A stretch of 64,000 nucleotides of DNA from VAXT01 sp963728535. Its GTDB lineage: Bacteria > Actinomycetota > Thermoleophilia > Gaiellales > Gaiellaceae. Below are positions 24,434 through 32,616 of this stretch, in pieces. Where the stretch lies: NCBI GenBank assembly GCA_963728535.1, contig CAVSKK010000001.1:434001-498000 (forward strand), read 5' to 3'. Within the stretch, counting starts at the first letter, position 1. Every line of letters starts with the position of its first letter. Under the pieces are notes generated by a model. The model worked only from the letters and a program-made list of their open reading frames with translations. It was not told the DNA's origin and did not search any database. The translations under genes were made by a program, and so were the position numbers.

Positions 24434-26427
24434 TGCCCGAGCTCGGGCGCGCGGCGCTTGTCGTCTGCCTGGGGCTGGCGCTCTACGCGCTGGTCGCGGG
24501 CGTCTACGCGGCTCTCGCCCGGCGCCGGCGCCTGGCGCGCTCGGCTCAGAACGCACTTCTCGCCGCGTTCGGCGCGGCGGCCGTGGCCTCGGGCGTCCTG
24601 CTCGCCGCGCTCCTGCGCAGCGACTTCTCGTTCATCTACGTCGCCGAGCACACGAGCCTGGAGCTCCCGACCGCGTACACCATTTCCGCCTTCTGGGGCG
24701 GCCAGGAGGGCTCGCTCCTGCTCTGGCTGCTCGTGCTGACCGGCTTCTCGGCTGCGGCGGTCGCGTTCGCCCGCCGAACTGGCCCGGACCTCCTCGCGTG
24801 GGTTGTCCCAGTCCTCGGGCTAGTGACGACGTTCTTCGCCTTCATGCTCGTCGCCGTCTCGAGTCCGTTCGCAACGCAGGTCGCTCCCGCCGACGGCGCC
24901 GGCCTCAATCCGAGCCTCCAGAACCCGTACATGATGATCCACCCGCCGATGCTGTACCTCGGCTACGTCGGCCTGACGATTCCGTTTGCCTTTGCCATGG
25001 GCGCGCTCCTCGCGCGACGGACGGACGAGCTCTGGATCGTCGCCACGCGACGCTGGACGCTCTTCGCATGGACAGCGCTCGGGATCGGTCAGCTGCTCGG
25101 CTCGCACTGGGCCTACGTCGAGGTCGGGTGGGGCGGCTACTACGCCTGGGACCCGGTCGAGAACGCCGCGCTCATGCCGTGGCTCGCTGCGACCGCCTTC
25201 CTGCACTCGGTGATGATCCAGGAGAAGCGCGGCATGTTGAAGGTCTGGAACGTGCTGCTCGTCATCCTCGCGTTCTGTCTCGCACTCTTCGGGACGTTCC
25301 TGACGCGGTCGGGCATCGTCAGCTCGATCCACTCGTTCACCCAGAGCCCGCTCGGGCCCTGGTTCCTCGGCTTCATCTGCCTCGTCACCGTCGGCTCCCT
25401 CGCGCTGCTCGTCTCCCGCCTGCCCCTGCTGCGCTCGCGCACGCGGATGGAGTCGCTCGTCTCGCGGGAGGCGACGTTCCTCTACAACAACCTGCTGCTC
25501 GTGGCGCTCTGCCTGACGATCCTCTGGGGCGTGACGTTCCCGATCCTGTCGGAGGCCGTGCGGGGCGAGCAGATCACCGTCAGCGGGCCCTACTACAACT
25601 TCTTCCTGCGTGTCTTCGGGATTCCGCTACTCGTGCTGATGGGCATCGGGCCGCTGGTTGCCTGGCGGCGGGCGTCTCTGCGCTCACTCGGCCGGAGCTT
25701 TGCGTGGCCCGCAGGAATCGCGGTCGTGGTCGGGATCGGACTGCTGTTCCTCGGGGCCGGCTCGTCTCCGATCGGGCTCGTCGCGTACACGTTCTCGGCC
25801 TTCGTGCTCGGCTCGATCGGCTACGAGTTCGCGCGCGGGACGCGGGCCAGGCACGCGCTCACCGGCGGCTCTTGGCCGGCCGCCTTCGCGGAGCTCGTCG
25901 GGCGCAACCGGCGGCGCTACGGCGGCTACATCGTGCACGCGTCGATCGTCTTGCTCGCGATCGGCATCGTCGGGTCGAGCGCCTACGACAAGGTGAAAGA
26001 GCAAAAGCTGAGCCCCGGCCAGACGATGGCCGTCGGGGACTACCGGCTCACGTATCGAGAGCTCACCACGCGCGAGGGACCGAACGCGACCGAGCTCCGG
26101 GCTCACCTCGACGTGCGTCGGGGCGGAGACTCCCTCGGCACCATCTCGTCCGGAAAGAACAACTACCGCGCCGAGGACCAGATCTCGAATGAGGTGGGCA
26201 TCCGCAGCGACCACCTGACGGGCGAGGATCTCTTTGTGATCACGGATCAGCTCAACCGGGATCAGAGCGTTGTCTTCAAGGTGTTCGTGAAGCCGCTCGT
26301 CAACCTGATCTGGCTGGCCGGCTTTGTCTTCTTCGTGGGCTCGCTCGTTGCACTGTGGCCGAGCGCGGCCGAGCAGCGGCGCCTCGCGGCCCGCTACCAC
26401 GAGCTGCGCGGGCTCGCACGGGCATGA
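24433..26427 (+). CDS. ccmF: Cytochrome c heme lyase subunit CcmF
   Basis: 664 residues, polytopic. Carries the tryptophan-rich WWD-type heme-binding domain (VEVGWGGYYAWDPVENAALM) and His residues in periplasmic loops (MMIHPPMLYLGYVG, FLHSVMIQEKRG, SIHSFTQSPLGPWF). It ligates heme to apocytochrome c with CcmE and CcmH/I. The long periplasmic loop before the last helix (about 510-620) is present. Sits between ccmE (ATGA overlap) and the ccmI-like gene (ATGA overlap), forming one operon. Confidence 0.95.
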   Translation: MPELGRAALVVCLGLALYALVAGVYAALARRRRLARSAQNALLAAFGAAAVASGVLLAALLRSDFSFIYVAEHTSLELPTAYTISAFWGGQEGSLLLWLLVLTGFSAAAVAFARRTGPDLLAWVVPVLGLVTTFFAFMLVAVSSPFATQVAPADGAGLNPSLQNPYMMIHPPMLYLGYVGLTIPFAFAMGALLARRTDELWIVATRRWTLFAWTALGIGQLLGSHWAYVEVGWGGYYAWDPVENAALMPWLAATAFLHSVMIQEKRGMLKVWNVLLVILAFCLALFGTFLTRSGIVSSIHSFTQSPLGPWFLGFICLVTVGSLALLVSRLPLLRSRTRMESLVSREATFLYNNLLLVALCLTILWGVTFPILSEAVRGEQITVSGPYYNFFLRVFGIPLLVLMGIGPLVAWRRASLRSLGRSFAWPAGIAVVVGIGLLFLGAGSSPIGLVAYTFSAFVLGSIGYEFARGTRARHALTGGSWPAAFAELVGRNRRRYGGYIVHASIVLLAIGIVGSSAYDKVKEQKLSPGQTMAVGDYRLTYRELTTREGPNATELRAHLDVRRGGDSLGTISSGKNNYRAEDQISNEVGIRSDHLTGEDLFVITDQLNRDQSVVFKVFVKPLVNLIWLAGFVFFVGSLVALWPSAAEQRRLAARYHELRGLARA

Positions 26428-26753
26428 CCGCGCTCGCGATCGCGATCGGGGCTGTCCTGGCCGCCGCCTGCGCGCTCTACGTGGCCCTGCCGTTTTTGCG
26501 CGAGCCCGATCCGAGCAGCGACCTGCTCGACGAGCCCGGGGCGCTCGAGCGGCGCGCGCTCGAGCTGGCCGAGCAACGCGACCGCGCCCTCGCTGCGCTG
26601 AAGGAGCTCGAGTTCGACCACCGGACGGGAAAGATTTCCGACGAGGACTACCGCGAGCTGATCGGCCCGCTTCGGCAGCGCGTCGCCGTAGCGCTGCGCG
26701 CGCTCGAGCTCCGCGCCGAGTCGAACGAGGGGCGAGTCCGTGCCGCGGGCTAA
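26424..26753 (+). CDS. Short CcmI-like cytochrome c biogenesis protein
   Basis: 109 residues. One N-terminal transmembrane segment (TALAIAIGAVLAAACALYVAL) then a coiled-coil region containing ALKELEFDHRTGKISDEDYREL, the signature of the N-terminal domain of CcmI/CycH. The TPR domain of full-length CcmI is absent. ATG 26424 overlaps the ccmF stop, so it belongs to the maturation operon and probably helps deliver apocytochrome to CcmF. Confidence 0.8.
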   Translation: MTALAIAIGAVLAAACALYVALPFLREPDPSSDLLDEPGALERRALELAEQRDRALAALKELEFDHRTGKISDEDYRELIGPLRQRVAVALRALELRAESNEGRVRAAG

Positions 26754-27600
26754 GTGCTCGAGCTGTGGGGCCAAGCTCCCGGCGAAGGCTCGCTTTTGCC
26801 CCGAGTGCGGCTCTCGGTCGGACGCAGAGTCCGGGGAGACGGCGGTTCAGGAGCTCCCCGCGACCGAGACCGGGCCCGTGCCGGTGGAGCCGCAGGTCGC
26901 GCAGCGGCGGCTCTTCGGCGTTCCGCCTTCCACGGTCCTGCTCGTGCTCGGCGTCGGCACCCTCGCCTTGTCGATCGCCCTGTTCGCGACCGGGCGCTGG
27001 CCCTGGGGGCTGATCGTCCTCGGCGTCGCCATCTGGCTCGTCACCGGCTTCATCTCACAATCGCGGCGACTGCCGAGTGAGACCTCGGGGGTCGCGCGGG
27101 CATCGCTCGGCGCCCTCGGCTCCGTCCGCGCCCGGGCCGGGGCCGCGGTCGAGACGGTCGCTGCTCACGGCAGCGCAAGGATCGAGCTCGCCGGGCTCCG
27201 GCGTGAGGTCAGCCGGCTGGCTACGGAGCGGAGCGAACGTCTTCGGGTGCTGGGCGAGGCGGTCTATGAAGGAAACAGCGCGGCCACGGAGCACTCGAAG
27301 AAGGCAATCGAAGATCTCGACAACGTGATCAAGGAGAAGGAGATGCAGATGGCAAACGTGATGATCGACGCGCAGGAGCGCATCGACCGGGCTCAGCTCC
27401 CGGTGCAGCCGACCGAGATCCTGCCGGGTGGGGAAGAGGTGCCCGGCGCGGTGCCGGAGCCCGCGACCGTGCCCGAGCCGTTCCCGCCGCCGGACGAGGG
27501 CCAGCCCCCGGAGCCGGCGCGCATTCCGGAGCCGTTTCCGCCGCCGGACGAGGGCGATCGGCCCCAGCAGCCGACGACCCCCGAGCCGGGGCCGCAATAG
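26740..27600 (+). CDS. Zinc-ribbon, membrane-anchored coiled-coil protein
   Basis: 286 residues from GTG 26740, overlapping the ccmI-like gene by 14 bp. N-terminal zinc ribbon (CSSCGAKLP ... CPECGSRSD), a transmembrane pair (about 68-108, STVLLVLGVGTLALSIALF and WGLIVLGVAIWLVTGFI), a helical region (about 125-225) and a Pro/Glu-rich tail with two copies of PEPFPPPDEG. The role is unknown. Its place at the end of the ccm operon may only reflect co-transcription. Confidence 0.7.
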   Translation: MPRAKCSSCGAKLPAKARFCPECGSRSDAESGETAVQELPATETGPVPVEPQVAQRRLFGVPPSTVLLVLGVGTLALSIALFATGRWPWGLIVLGVAIWLVTGFISQSRRLPSETSGVARASLGALGSVRARAGAAVETVAAHGSARIELAGLRREVSRLATERSERLRVLGEAVYEGNSAATEHSKKAIEDLDNVIKEKEMQMANVMIDAQERIDRAQLPVQPTEILPGGEEVPGAVPEPATVPEPFPPPDEGQPPEPARIPEPFPPPDEGDRPQQPTTPEPGPQ

Positions 27601-27644
27601 GCTTCGTCCGGGCAAAACGCTAGAATGCAGCATCTTTTCCGGTA

Positions 27645-27666
27645 GGCAGGGACGGCCGTCCCTGCC
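27645..27666. promoter_or_regulatory. 22-bp perfect palindrome upstream of M23 gene
   Basis: GGCAGGGACGG followed directly by its reverse complement, between a -10-like TAGAAT (27621-27626) and the ATG at 27683. With no loop it fits a dimeric repressor operator better than an RNA hairpin. Confidence 0.5.
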
Positions 27667-27682
27667 TCGAACCCGCTTCCTG

Positions 27683-28840
27683 ATGGCTCGACGGCTAGCC
27701 CTAGGCCTCCTCCTCTCGCTCATCGTCGCCCTCCCGGCGGCGCTCAGCACGCCGTCGGCGCACGCCGACCGGCTCTCCGACCTCCAGGCTAAGATCGCGG
27801 CGGCCCAGGCCCGTGAGGCCGAGCTTTCGTCGGAGATTGGCTCGATCGAGGGCCGCATCCGTACGCTGGAGCAGCAGGTCGGCGGCGTCTCCGCGCAGCT
27901 CGAGACGCTCGAGCGCGACCTCGCGCTCCAGCAGGAGAAGCTCGATCGGATCACAAGCCTCTTCGACCTTCAGACCGAGCAGCTCGACTTCCTGAAGCAC
28001 GAGTACGCGGTCGTCCTCGGAGCGCTCAACCGGCGCCTGATCGACCTCTACGAGTCGGACGATCCGACGACGCTCGACGTCTTGCTCTCGACCGAGAGCC
28101 TGAGCGACTTCCTCGACCAGGTCGACTACGTGCGGCACCTCGGCTCGCAGGACGCGCGCATCACGACGGAGGTGAACACCGCCAAGGTTCGCATGCACGC
28201 TGCCCGCGAGAAGACGAAGGTGACGCGCAACAAGGTCGCGACGGTCACGCGGACGATCGCAGTCCGCACCGCGCAGGTGCGCAGCGAGAAGGAGCGGCTC
28301 CTGATCACCGAGAAGGGCCTCGCGAACGTCAAGGGGCACAAGAAGGAGCAGCTCGCGTCGATCCAGCAGAGCAAGGAGGAGTACCTGAACGAGGCCGCCG
28401 GCCTCCAGGCGTCATACGGGGCGGTGACCGCTCAGATCCAGGCGTCCGGCTCGTCCAGCTACGACTCGACGCCGTCGTCGAGCGGCCTGATCTGGCCCGT
28501 CAGCGGCCCGGTCGTCAGTCCGTTCGGGATGCGCTGGGGCCGCTTGCACGCGGGCCTCGACATCGCCGTCGGGTACGGGACTCCGATCCACGCGTCCGCC
28601 GGCGGGACCGTCATCTTCGCGGGCTGGATGGGCGGCTACGGCAACTTCGTGATCATCGACCACGGCGGCGGGCTCTCGACCGGGTATGCGCACCAGTCGA
28701 GCATCGCCGTGGGCGGCGGAAGCGTCGCGCAGGGCCAGGTGATCGGTTACGTGGGGTGCACGGGCCATTGCTTCGGCCCGCACCTCCATTTCGAGGTGCG
28801 CGTGAACGGGAGCCCGGTCGACCCGCTGGGGTACCTCTAG
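27683..28840 (+). CDS. Secreted M23 peptidase with coiled-coil (EnvC/NlpD-like)
   Basis: 385 residues. Signal peptide (ARRLALGLLLSLIVALPAAL, cleavage near SAHA), long coiled coil (about 28-255), then an M23 LytM domain with the zinc ligands in HAGLDIAVG and HLHFEV. These residues look intact, so it may be an active endopeptidase on cell-wall cross-links; coiled-coil M23 proteins also act as amidase activators at division sites. Preceded by a 22-bp palindrome. Its TAG stop is shared, in CTAG, with the convergent transposase gene. Confidence 0.9.
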   Translation: MARRLALGLLLSLIVALPAALSTPSAHADRLSDLQAKIAAAQAREAELSSEIGSIEGRIRTLEQQVGGVSAQLETLERDLALQQEKLDRITSLFDLQTEQLDFLKHEYAVVLGALNRRLIDLYESDDPTTLDVLLSTESLSDFLDQVDYVRHLGSQDARITTEVNTAKVRMHAAREKTKVTRNKVATVTRTIAVRTAQVRSEKERLLITEKGLANVKGHKKEQLASIQQSKEEYLNEAAGLQASYGAVTAQIQASGSSSYDSTPSSSGLIWPVSGPVVSPFGMRWGRLHAGLDIAVGYGTPIHASAGGTVIFAGWMGGYGNFVIIDHGGGLSTGYAHQSSIAVGGGSVAQGQVIGYVGCTGHCFGPHLHFEVRVNGSPVDPLGYL

Positions 28841-29376
28841 GCGCTCTGGATGTAGGCGCGAAAGCGCTCTCGCCAGCCGGCCCTGTCTCCGAAGGCGGCG
28901 CGTAGGGTCGTCTCGACGAGCGGGATCCGCGGAGGCTCGAGACCGGCGTGAGCTCGCGCGCTGCTCCAGGGCCAGTCAAGCGGGTCAGCGACGAGGTTTG
29001 CCTCCACGGGATTGCGGGCGAGGTAGCGACAGGTATTGACGAGGTCTCCGTCGTTTTCGATCTCACGCGCAAACGGGTGGGCACGGAAGAGATGTGACTT
29101 GCGGCCGTGACGCCGGTTGTGGTGCCGCGAGTACTCGCTGTGGAGCCGCTGGAGTGCTCGTGAGATGCGGGCGTCGGGGATGTGCAAGAGCGCGTGGTAG
29201 TGGTTGCCGAGCAGAACGTAGGAGACGAGCTCGAGCTCGAAGCGCCGCCAGATCGCCGCGAGGCGCTCGAGGAAGTCGTCGCGGTCCTCGTCGTTGACGA
29301 AGAGGTCGCGCTCGTCGCTCCCGTGGGAGCCCAAGTGGTAGATGCCCTCGACGAAGGAACGCGGCCGGCGCGGCAT
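28837..29376 (-). CDS. REP-associated tyrosine transposase (RAYT, Y1_Tnp)
   Basis: 179 residues. Y1 HUH transposase of the IS200/IS605-related TnpA_REP group: GNHYHALLHI carries the HUH metal-binding motif, and YSRHHNRRHGRKSHLF carries the candidate catalytic Tyr and the family signature; RYLARNPVEANLV and WPWSSARAH are also typical. RAYTs are single-copy genes thought to mobilise REP hairpins. TAGGCT lies 6 nt before the ATG. Direct and inverted repeats follow its 5' side at 29431-29518, and REP-like palindromes occur elsewhere in the window. Confidence 0.9.
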   Translation of the reverse strand: MPRRPRSFVEGIYHLGSHGSDERDLFVNDEDRDDFLERLAAIWRRFELELVSYVLLGNHYHALLHIPDARISRALQRLHSEYSRHHNRRHGRKSHLFRAHPFAREIENDGDLVNTCRYLARNPVEANLVADPLDWPWSSARAHAGLEPPRIPLVETTLRAAFGDRAGWRERFRAYIQSA

Positions 29377-29430
29377 CCAGCGAGCCTAGGCGCCTCCTCC
29401 AGCCCGGCGTGGCAACCGCAAGAAGTTGTT

Positions 29431-29518
29431 ACACCGTTGACACACATCAGCCTTGACAAGAAACGGTGTCCGACTCCGTTGTTCGCACAAAACGGTGTTT
29501 CCGCGACTCCGTTGTTCG
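29431..29518. repeat. Direct/inverted repeats beside RAYT
   Basis: Lies in the 207-bp gap 29377-29583. ACACCGTT (29431-29438) is inverted relative to AACGGTGT at 29462-29469 and 29491-29498. The two latter copies head a direct repeat of about 25-30 bp: each reads AAACGGTGT, a short variable stretch, then CGACTCCGTTGTTCG. Position beside the transposase fits REP-type substrates. The rest of the gap shows nothing clear beyond a 22-codon frame from GTG 29519. Confidence 0.6.
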
Positions 29519-29583
29519 GTGCCGCGCAAGAAGGCCAAGGCGGGCGAACGGGCCTGGGCTCTTAAGCCGGGGGAGAAGGCGAG

Positions 29584-30120
29584 CTAGGAAGCGCCCAGCG
29601 CGAGATGCAGGTCAGGCAAATGCCGGTAGCGCTCCTCGAGGTCGAAGCCGTAGCCGACGAAGAACTCGTCGGGCACCGTGAAGCCGACGTAGCGCACGGG
29701 TAGGTCGTCCACGAGCCTCCGGTAGGGGCGGTCGAGGAACGTCACGGCGGCGAGAGACGCCGGTTGGCGCAGCGCCAGCGTTCGGCAGACGTAGTTCAGG
29801 GTCAGACCCGTGTCGACGACGTCCTCGACGAGGAGGACGTCGCGGCCCTCGATCGTGACGTCGAGGTCCTTCAGGAGCCGAACTCCGGATTTCGGCGTCC
29901 GGCCCGCGTAGCCGGCGAGGTCGATGAAGTCGATCGCGTGGGGGATCGGGATCTTCCGGGAGAGGTCTGCCAAGAAGAAGACGCTCGTCTTCAGCGAGGC
30001 GACGAGCACCGGCTCACGGCCCTCGTAGTCGCGAGCGATCTCAGCGCCGAGCTCCGCAACGCGCACACGGATCTCCTCCGCTGAGAGGTAGACCTCCCCG
30101 ACGCGGCCGTCGGTCTCTAT
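29584..30120 (-). CDS. hpt: Hypoxanthine phosphoribosyltransferase, unusual start
   Basis: Up to 178 residues. Purine salvage enzyme transferring phosphoribose from PRPP. PRPP loop VLLVEDVVDTGLTLNYV, substrate loop LVASLKTSVFFLADL, and C-terminal FTVPDEFFVGYGFDLEERYRHL are all characteristic. Homology appears to begin at about GRVGEVYLSAEEI, but no ATG/GTG/TTG occurs there. The codon overlapping the upstream stop is ATA (30120-30118), and the first conventional start is GTG 30066, which would cut the N-terminal strand. The true start is unresolved. Confidence 0.85.
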   Translation of the reverse strand: METDGRVGEVYLSAEEIRVRVAELGAEIARDYEGREPVLVASLKTSVFFLADLSRKIPIPHAIDFIDLAGYAGRTPKSGVRLLKDLDVTIEGRDVLLVEDVVDTGLTLNYVCRTLALRQPASLAAVTFLDRPYRRLVDDLPVRYVGFTVPDEFFVGYGFDLEERYRHLPDLHLALGAS

Positions 30121-30485
30121 GAGGCGAGATCGAGTCTGAATCGCTCCGCCAGGCGCTGGATGTCGCGCTTGTAGAAGAGCTTGATCCGGATGTCCGGATA
30201 AAGCTGCCGAAGCTTCCGCAGCTTCCGGTTCTTTCTCGTCACGAGAGACTGCTTCATCACCGTCAACTCGAGGTAGAGATCCTGCTGAGGCAGGTAGAAG
30301 TCGGGCTTGAACGCCTCGATGACGCTCCCGTCCGGGGCGCGCTCGAGCACGAACGTCGTCGGCTCGTAGTCCCAGGGCACGCGGTAGTAGTCGAGCAGCT
30401 TCGCGCATTCGAGTTCGTACTCGCTTGCGAAGCGCGGCTCCCCTTCCCCGCAATATGCCTGGAAATCAGGCACTTCTGAGGCCAT
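30117..30485 (-). CDS. PD-(D/E)XK nuclease-like protein
   Basis: 122 residues from ATG 30485, with TATCCT 8 nt upstream. The arrangement EYELECAKLLDYYRVPWDYEP, FKPDFYLP, DLYLELTVMK matches the E...PD...ExK core of small PD-(D/E)XK nucleases. A DNA-cleavage role is inferred only from this core. The stop overlaps the presumed beginning of hpt, so the pair is co-transcribed. Confidence 0.7.
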   Translation of the reverse strand: MASEVPDFQAYCGEGEPRFASEYELECAKLLDYYRVPWDYEPTTFVLERAPDGSVIEAFKPDFYLPQQDLYLELTVMKQSLVTRKNRKLRKLRQLYPDIRIKLFYKRDIQRLAERFRLDLAS

Positions 30486-30550
30486 CTGCAATCAGGATAG
30501 CAATGCCTTCGGATAGGCCCCGTCCAGCGGGCCGGACGTACACTTCCGCC

Positions 30551-31351
30551 ATGCCGACGGCTGATCGCGTCTTCCAGATCGCGCACATCTCGGACATCCA
30601 CTGCGGAGGCCCGCATTTCGTGCCCAGCCTGATCGAGCGCGCGATCGGCGAGATCAACGATCTGGGCCCCGACCTCGTCATCTGCACGGGCGACCTGACG
30701 ACGTTCGGGTTCAAGCAGGAGTTCACGCAGGCCAAGGCCTATCTCGACCGGATCGAGTGCGAAGCGATCGTTGTCGTCCCCGGGAACCACGACTCCCGAA
30801 ACGTCGGCTACGTCCATTTCGAGCAGCTCTTCGGCGAGCGCAACTCCGTGTTGCACGTGGACGGCGTGACGGTCGTCGCCGTCGACTCGACGGAGCCCGA
30901 TCTCGACCACGGCCAGATCGGCCGCGGGCGCTACCGCTGGATCGAAGAGCAGTTCCGACCACCAGCCGACCTGCGGATCTTCGTGCTCCACCACCATCTG
31001 CTCCCGGTGCCGGGCACCGGGCGCGAGCGAAACGTGGTCTACGACGCCGGGGATGCGATCGAGTGTCTGCAGCGCGCCGGGGTCGATCTCGTCCTCTCCG
31101 GCCACAAGCACGTGCCGTATGCCTGGCGACTCGAAGATCTCTTCGTCGTCAACACGGGGACCGTCTCGTCGCTGCGCCTGCGCGGGAACACGAGGCCCTG
31201 TTACAACCTCGTCGAGGTGACGGGGACGCACGTGGACGTCTGGCGGAAGTACCCGTTCCACGGCCAGGAGAAGATCATCCAGTTCTCGACGGACACGCTC
31301 GCGTTCGAGAAGTACACGGCGCGGATCGAGGGCGAGGTGACGACTCGGTGA
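30551..31351 (+). CDS. Calcineurin-like metallophosphoesterase
   Basis: 266 residues. Metallophosphoesterase motifs in order: ISDIHCGG, TGDLTTFG, VPGNHDSRN, VLHHHLLP, SGHKHVPY. Resembles CpdA/Icc-type cyclic nucleotide phosphodiesterases. ATG 30551 has TACACT 6 nt upstream, a leaderless-type start. It is the first gene of a tightly overlapping operon with cyclic-DPG synthetase, 2-phosphoglycerate kinase and FBPase, so its substrate could be a glycolytic phosphate ester such as cyclic 2,3-DPG; this is inference from context. Confidence 0.85.
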   Translation: MPTADRVFQIAHISDIHCGGPHFVPSLIERAIGEINDLGPDLVICTGDLTTFGFKQEFTQAKAYLDRIECEAIVVVPGNHDSRNVGYVHFEQLFGERNSVLHVDGVTVVAVDSTEPDLDHGQIGRGRYRWIEEQFRPPADLRIFVLHHHLLPVPGTGRERNVVYDAGDAIECLQRAGVDLVLSGHKHVPYAWRLEDLFVVNTGTVSSLRLRGNTRPCYNLVEVTGTHVDVWRKYPFHGQEKIIQFSTDTLAFEKYTARIEGEVTTR

Positions 31352-32616
31352 CGCGAGCAATCGCCTTGATCGACGGTGAGCACTATGCCCCGGTCGTGCG
31401 CGATGCCCTCGCCGAGCTGCCCTACGACTTCGCCGGGGCATTTCTCGTCGGCGGCGCGGAGAAGCTGGTCGGAGGCGAGGACTACGGCGTTCCCCTCGTG
31501 GACGACCTGGAGGAGGCGATCGACGAGCTCCAACCGGAGGCGATCGTCGATCTCTCCGACGAGCCGGTGCTCGGCCCGCGGGAGCGCTTCCGGTTCGCGA
31601 GCCTTGCTCTGGCCCACGGCGTTCCGTACGTCGGGCCGGACTTCCGCTTCGACGTTCCCGTTCTCGAGCCGTTCGAGCTCCCGTCGATCGGGATCGTCGG
31701 GACGGGCAAGCGAGTGGGGAAGACCGCCGTCGCCAGTCATGCTGCGCGCCTCTACGCACGCGACCGCGGCGTGCTCGTCGTCGCGATGGGCCGGGGCGGT
31801 CCCGCCGAGCCCGAGGTTGCCGAGGCCGGCACGTCCCTCGACCGGCTCCTCGAGCTGGCCGGGGAAGGGCGTCACGCGGCGTCCGACTACCTCGAGGACG
31901 CGGCGCTCGCAGGCGTCGACACGATCGGCTGCCGGCGCGCAGGCGGCGGCCTCGCCGGAGCGGTCTCGACCTCGAACGTCTCCGCCGGCGCTCGGCTGGC
32001 CGTCGAGCGTGGAGCCGACCTCGTCATCTTCGAGGGCAGCGGCGCCGCCATGCCACCCGTTGCCACGGGCCGTCGCGTGCTCGTCGCCGACGCGGCGACG
32101 GACCTCGAGCTGCTCACCGGCTACCTCAATGCGTACCGGATCCTCGTCTCCGACCTCGTCGTCCTGACGAACGCCGAGGACGGCTCTCCGACGGACGTGC
32201 GTGACGCGATCAAAGCGGTGAAGGACGTGCCCGTGGTGGCGACCATGATGCGGCCGCGCCCGGCAACGCCCGTGACCGGCAGGAGCGTCGCCCTGTTCAC
32301 GACGGCACCGCGATCCGCCCACAGCCGGCTCGCCGACCATCTGCGCCGCGAGCACGACGTCGATGTCGCGCATATCTCGGGGAACCTCGCCAATCGCGAA
32401 GCGCTCCGCGACGAGCTGAAGGGAATCAAGGCCGACGTCTACCTGATCGAGATCAAGGCGGCCGCGATCGACGTCGTCGCTGCGACGGCGGCCGAGCGCG
32501 GCGTCGAATGCGTCTTCGTCGACAACCAGGTGCTGCAGCTTCCGGGCGAGCCGGATCTCGACGCGGAGCTCCAGGTTCTCGCCGAGGCGGTTGCGGGCCA
32601 GCCGGTGGCGGGATGA
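31348..32616 (+). CDS. Cyclic 2,3-diphosphoglycerate synthetase homolog
   Basis: 422 residues from GTG 31348 (GTGA overlap). Resembles archaeal cyclic 2,3-diphosphoglycerate synthetase, which closes the cyclic ester of 2,3-DPG with ATP. P-loop-like GIVGTGKRVGKTAVASHAAR (about 112-131), conserved MGRGGPAEPE, GAVSTSNVSAGARLA, FEGSGAAMPPV, and VLTNAEDG. The archaeal protein is known from thermophilic methanogens; homologs in actinobacteria are rarely characterised. The downstream neighbour supplies 2,3-DPG, which strongly supports the assignment. Confidence 0.8.
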   Translation: MTRAIALIDGEHYAPVVRDALAELPYDFAGAFLVGGAEKLVGGEDYGVPLVDDLEEAIDELQPEAIVDLSDEPVLGPRERFRFASLALAHGVPYVGPDFRFDVPVLEPFELPSIGIVGTGKRVGKTAVASHAARLYARDRGVLVVAMGRGGPAEPEVAEAGTSLDRLLELAGEGRHAASDYLEDAALAGVDTIGCRRAGGGLAGAVSTSNVSAGARLAVERGADLVIFEGSGAAMPPVATGRRVLVADAATDLELLTGYLNAYRILVSDLVVLTNAEDGSPTDVRDAIKAVKDVPVVATMMRPRPATPVTGRSVALFTTAPRSAHSRLADHLRREHDVDVAHISGNLANREALRDELKGIKADVYLIEIKAAAIDVVAATAAERGVECVFVDNQVLQLPGEPDLDAELQVLAEAVAGQPVAG

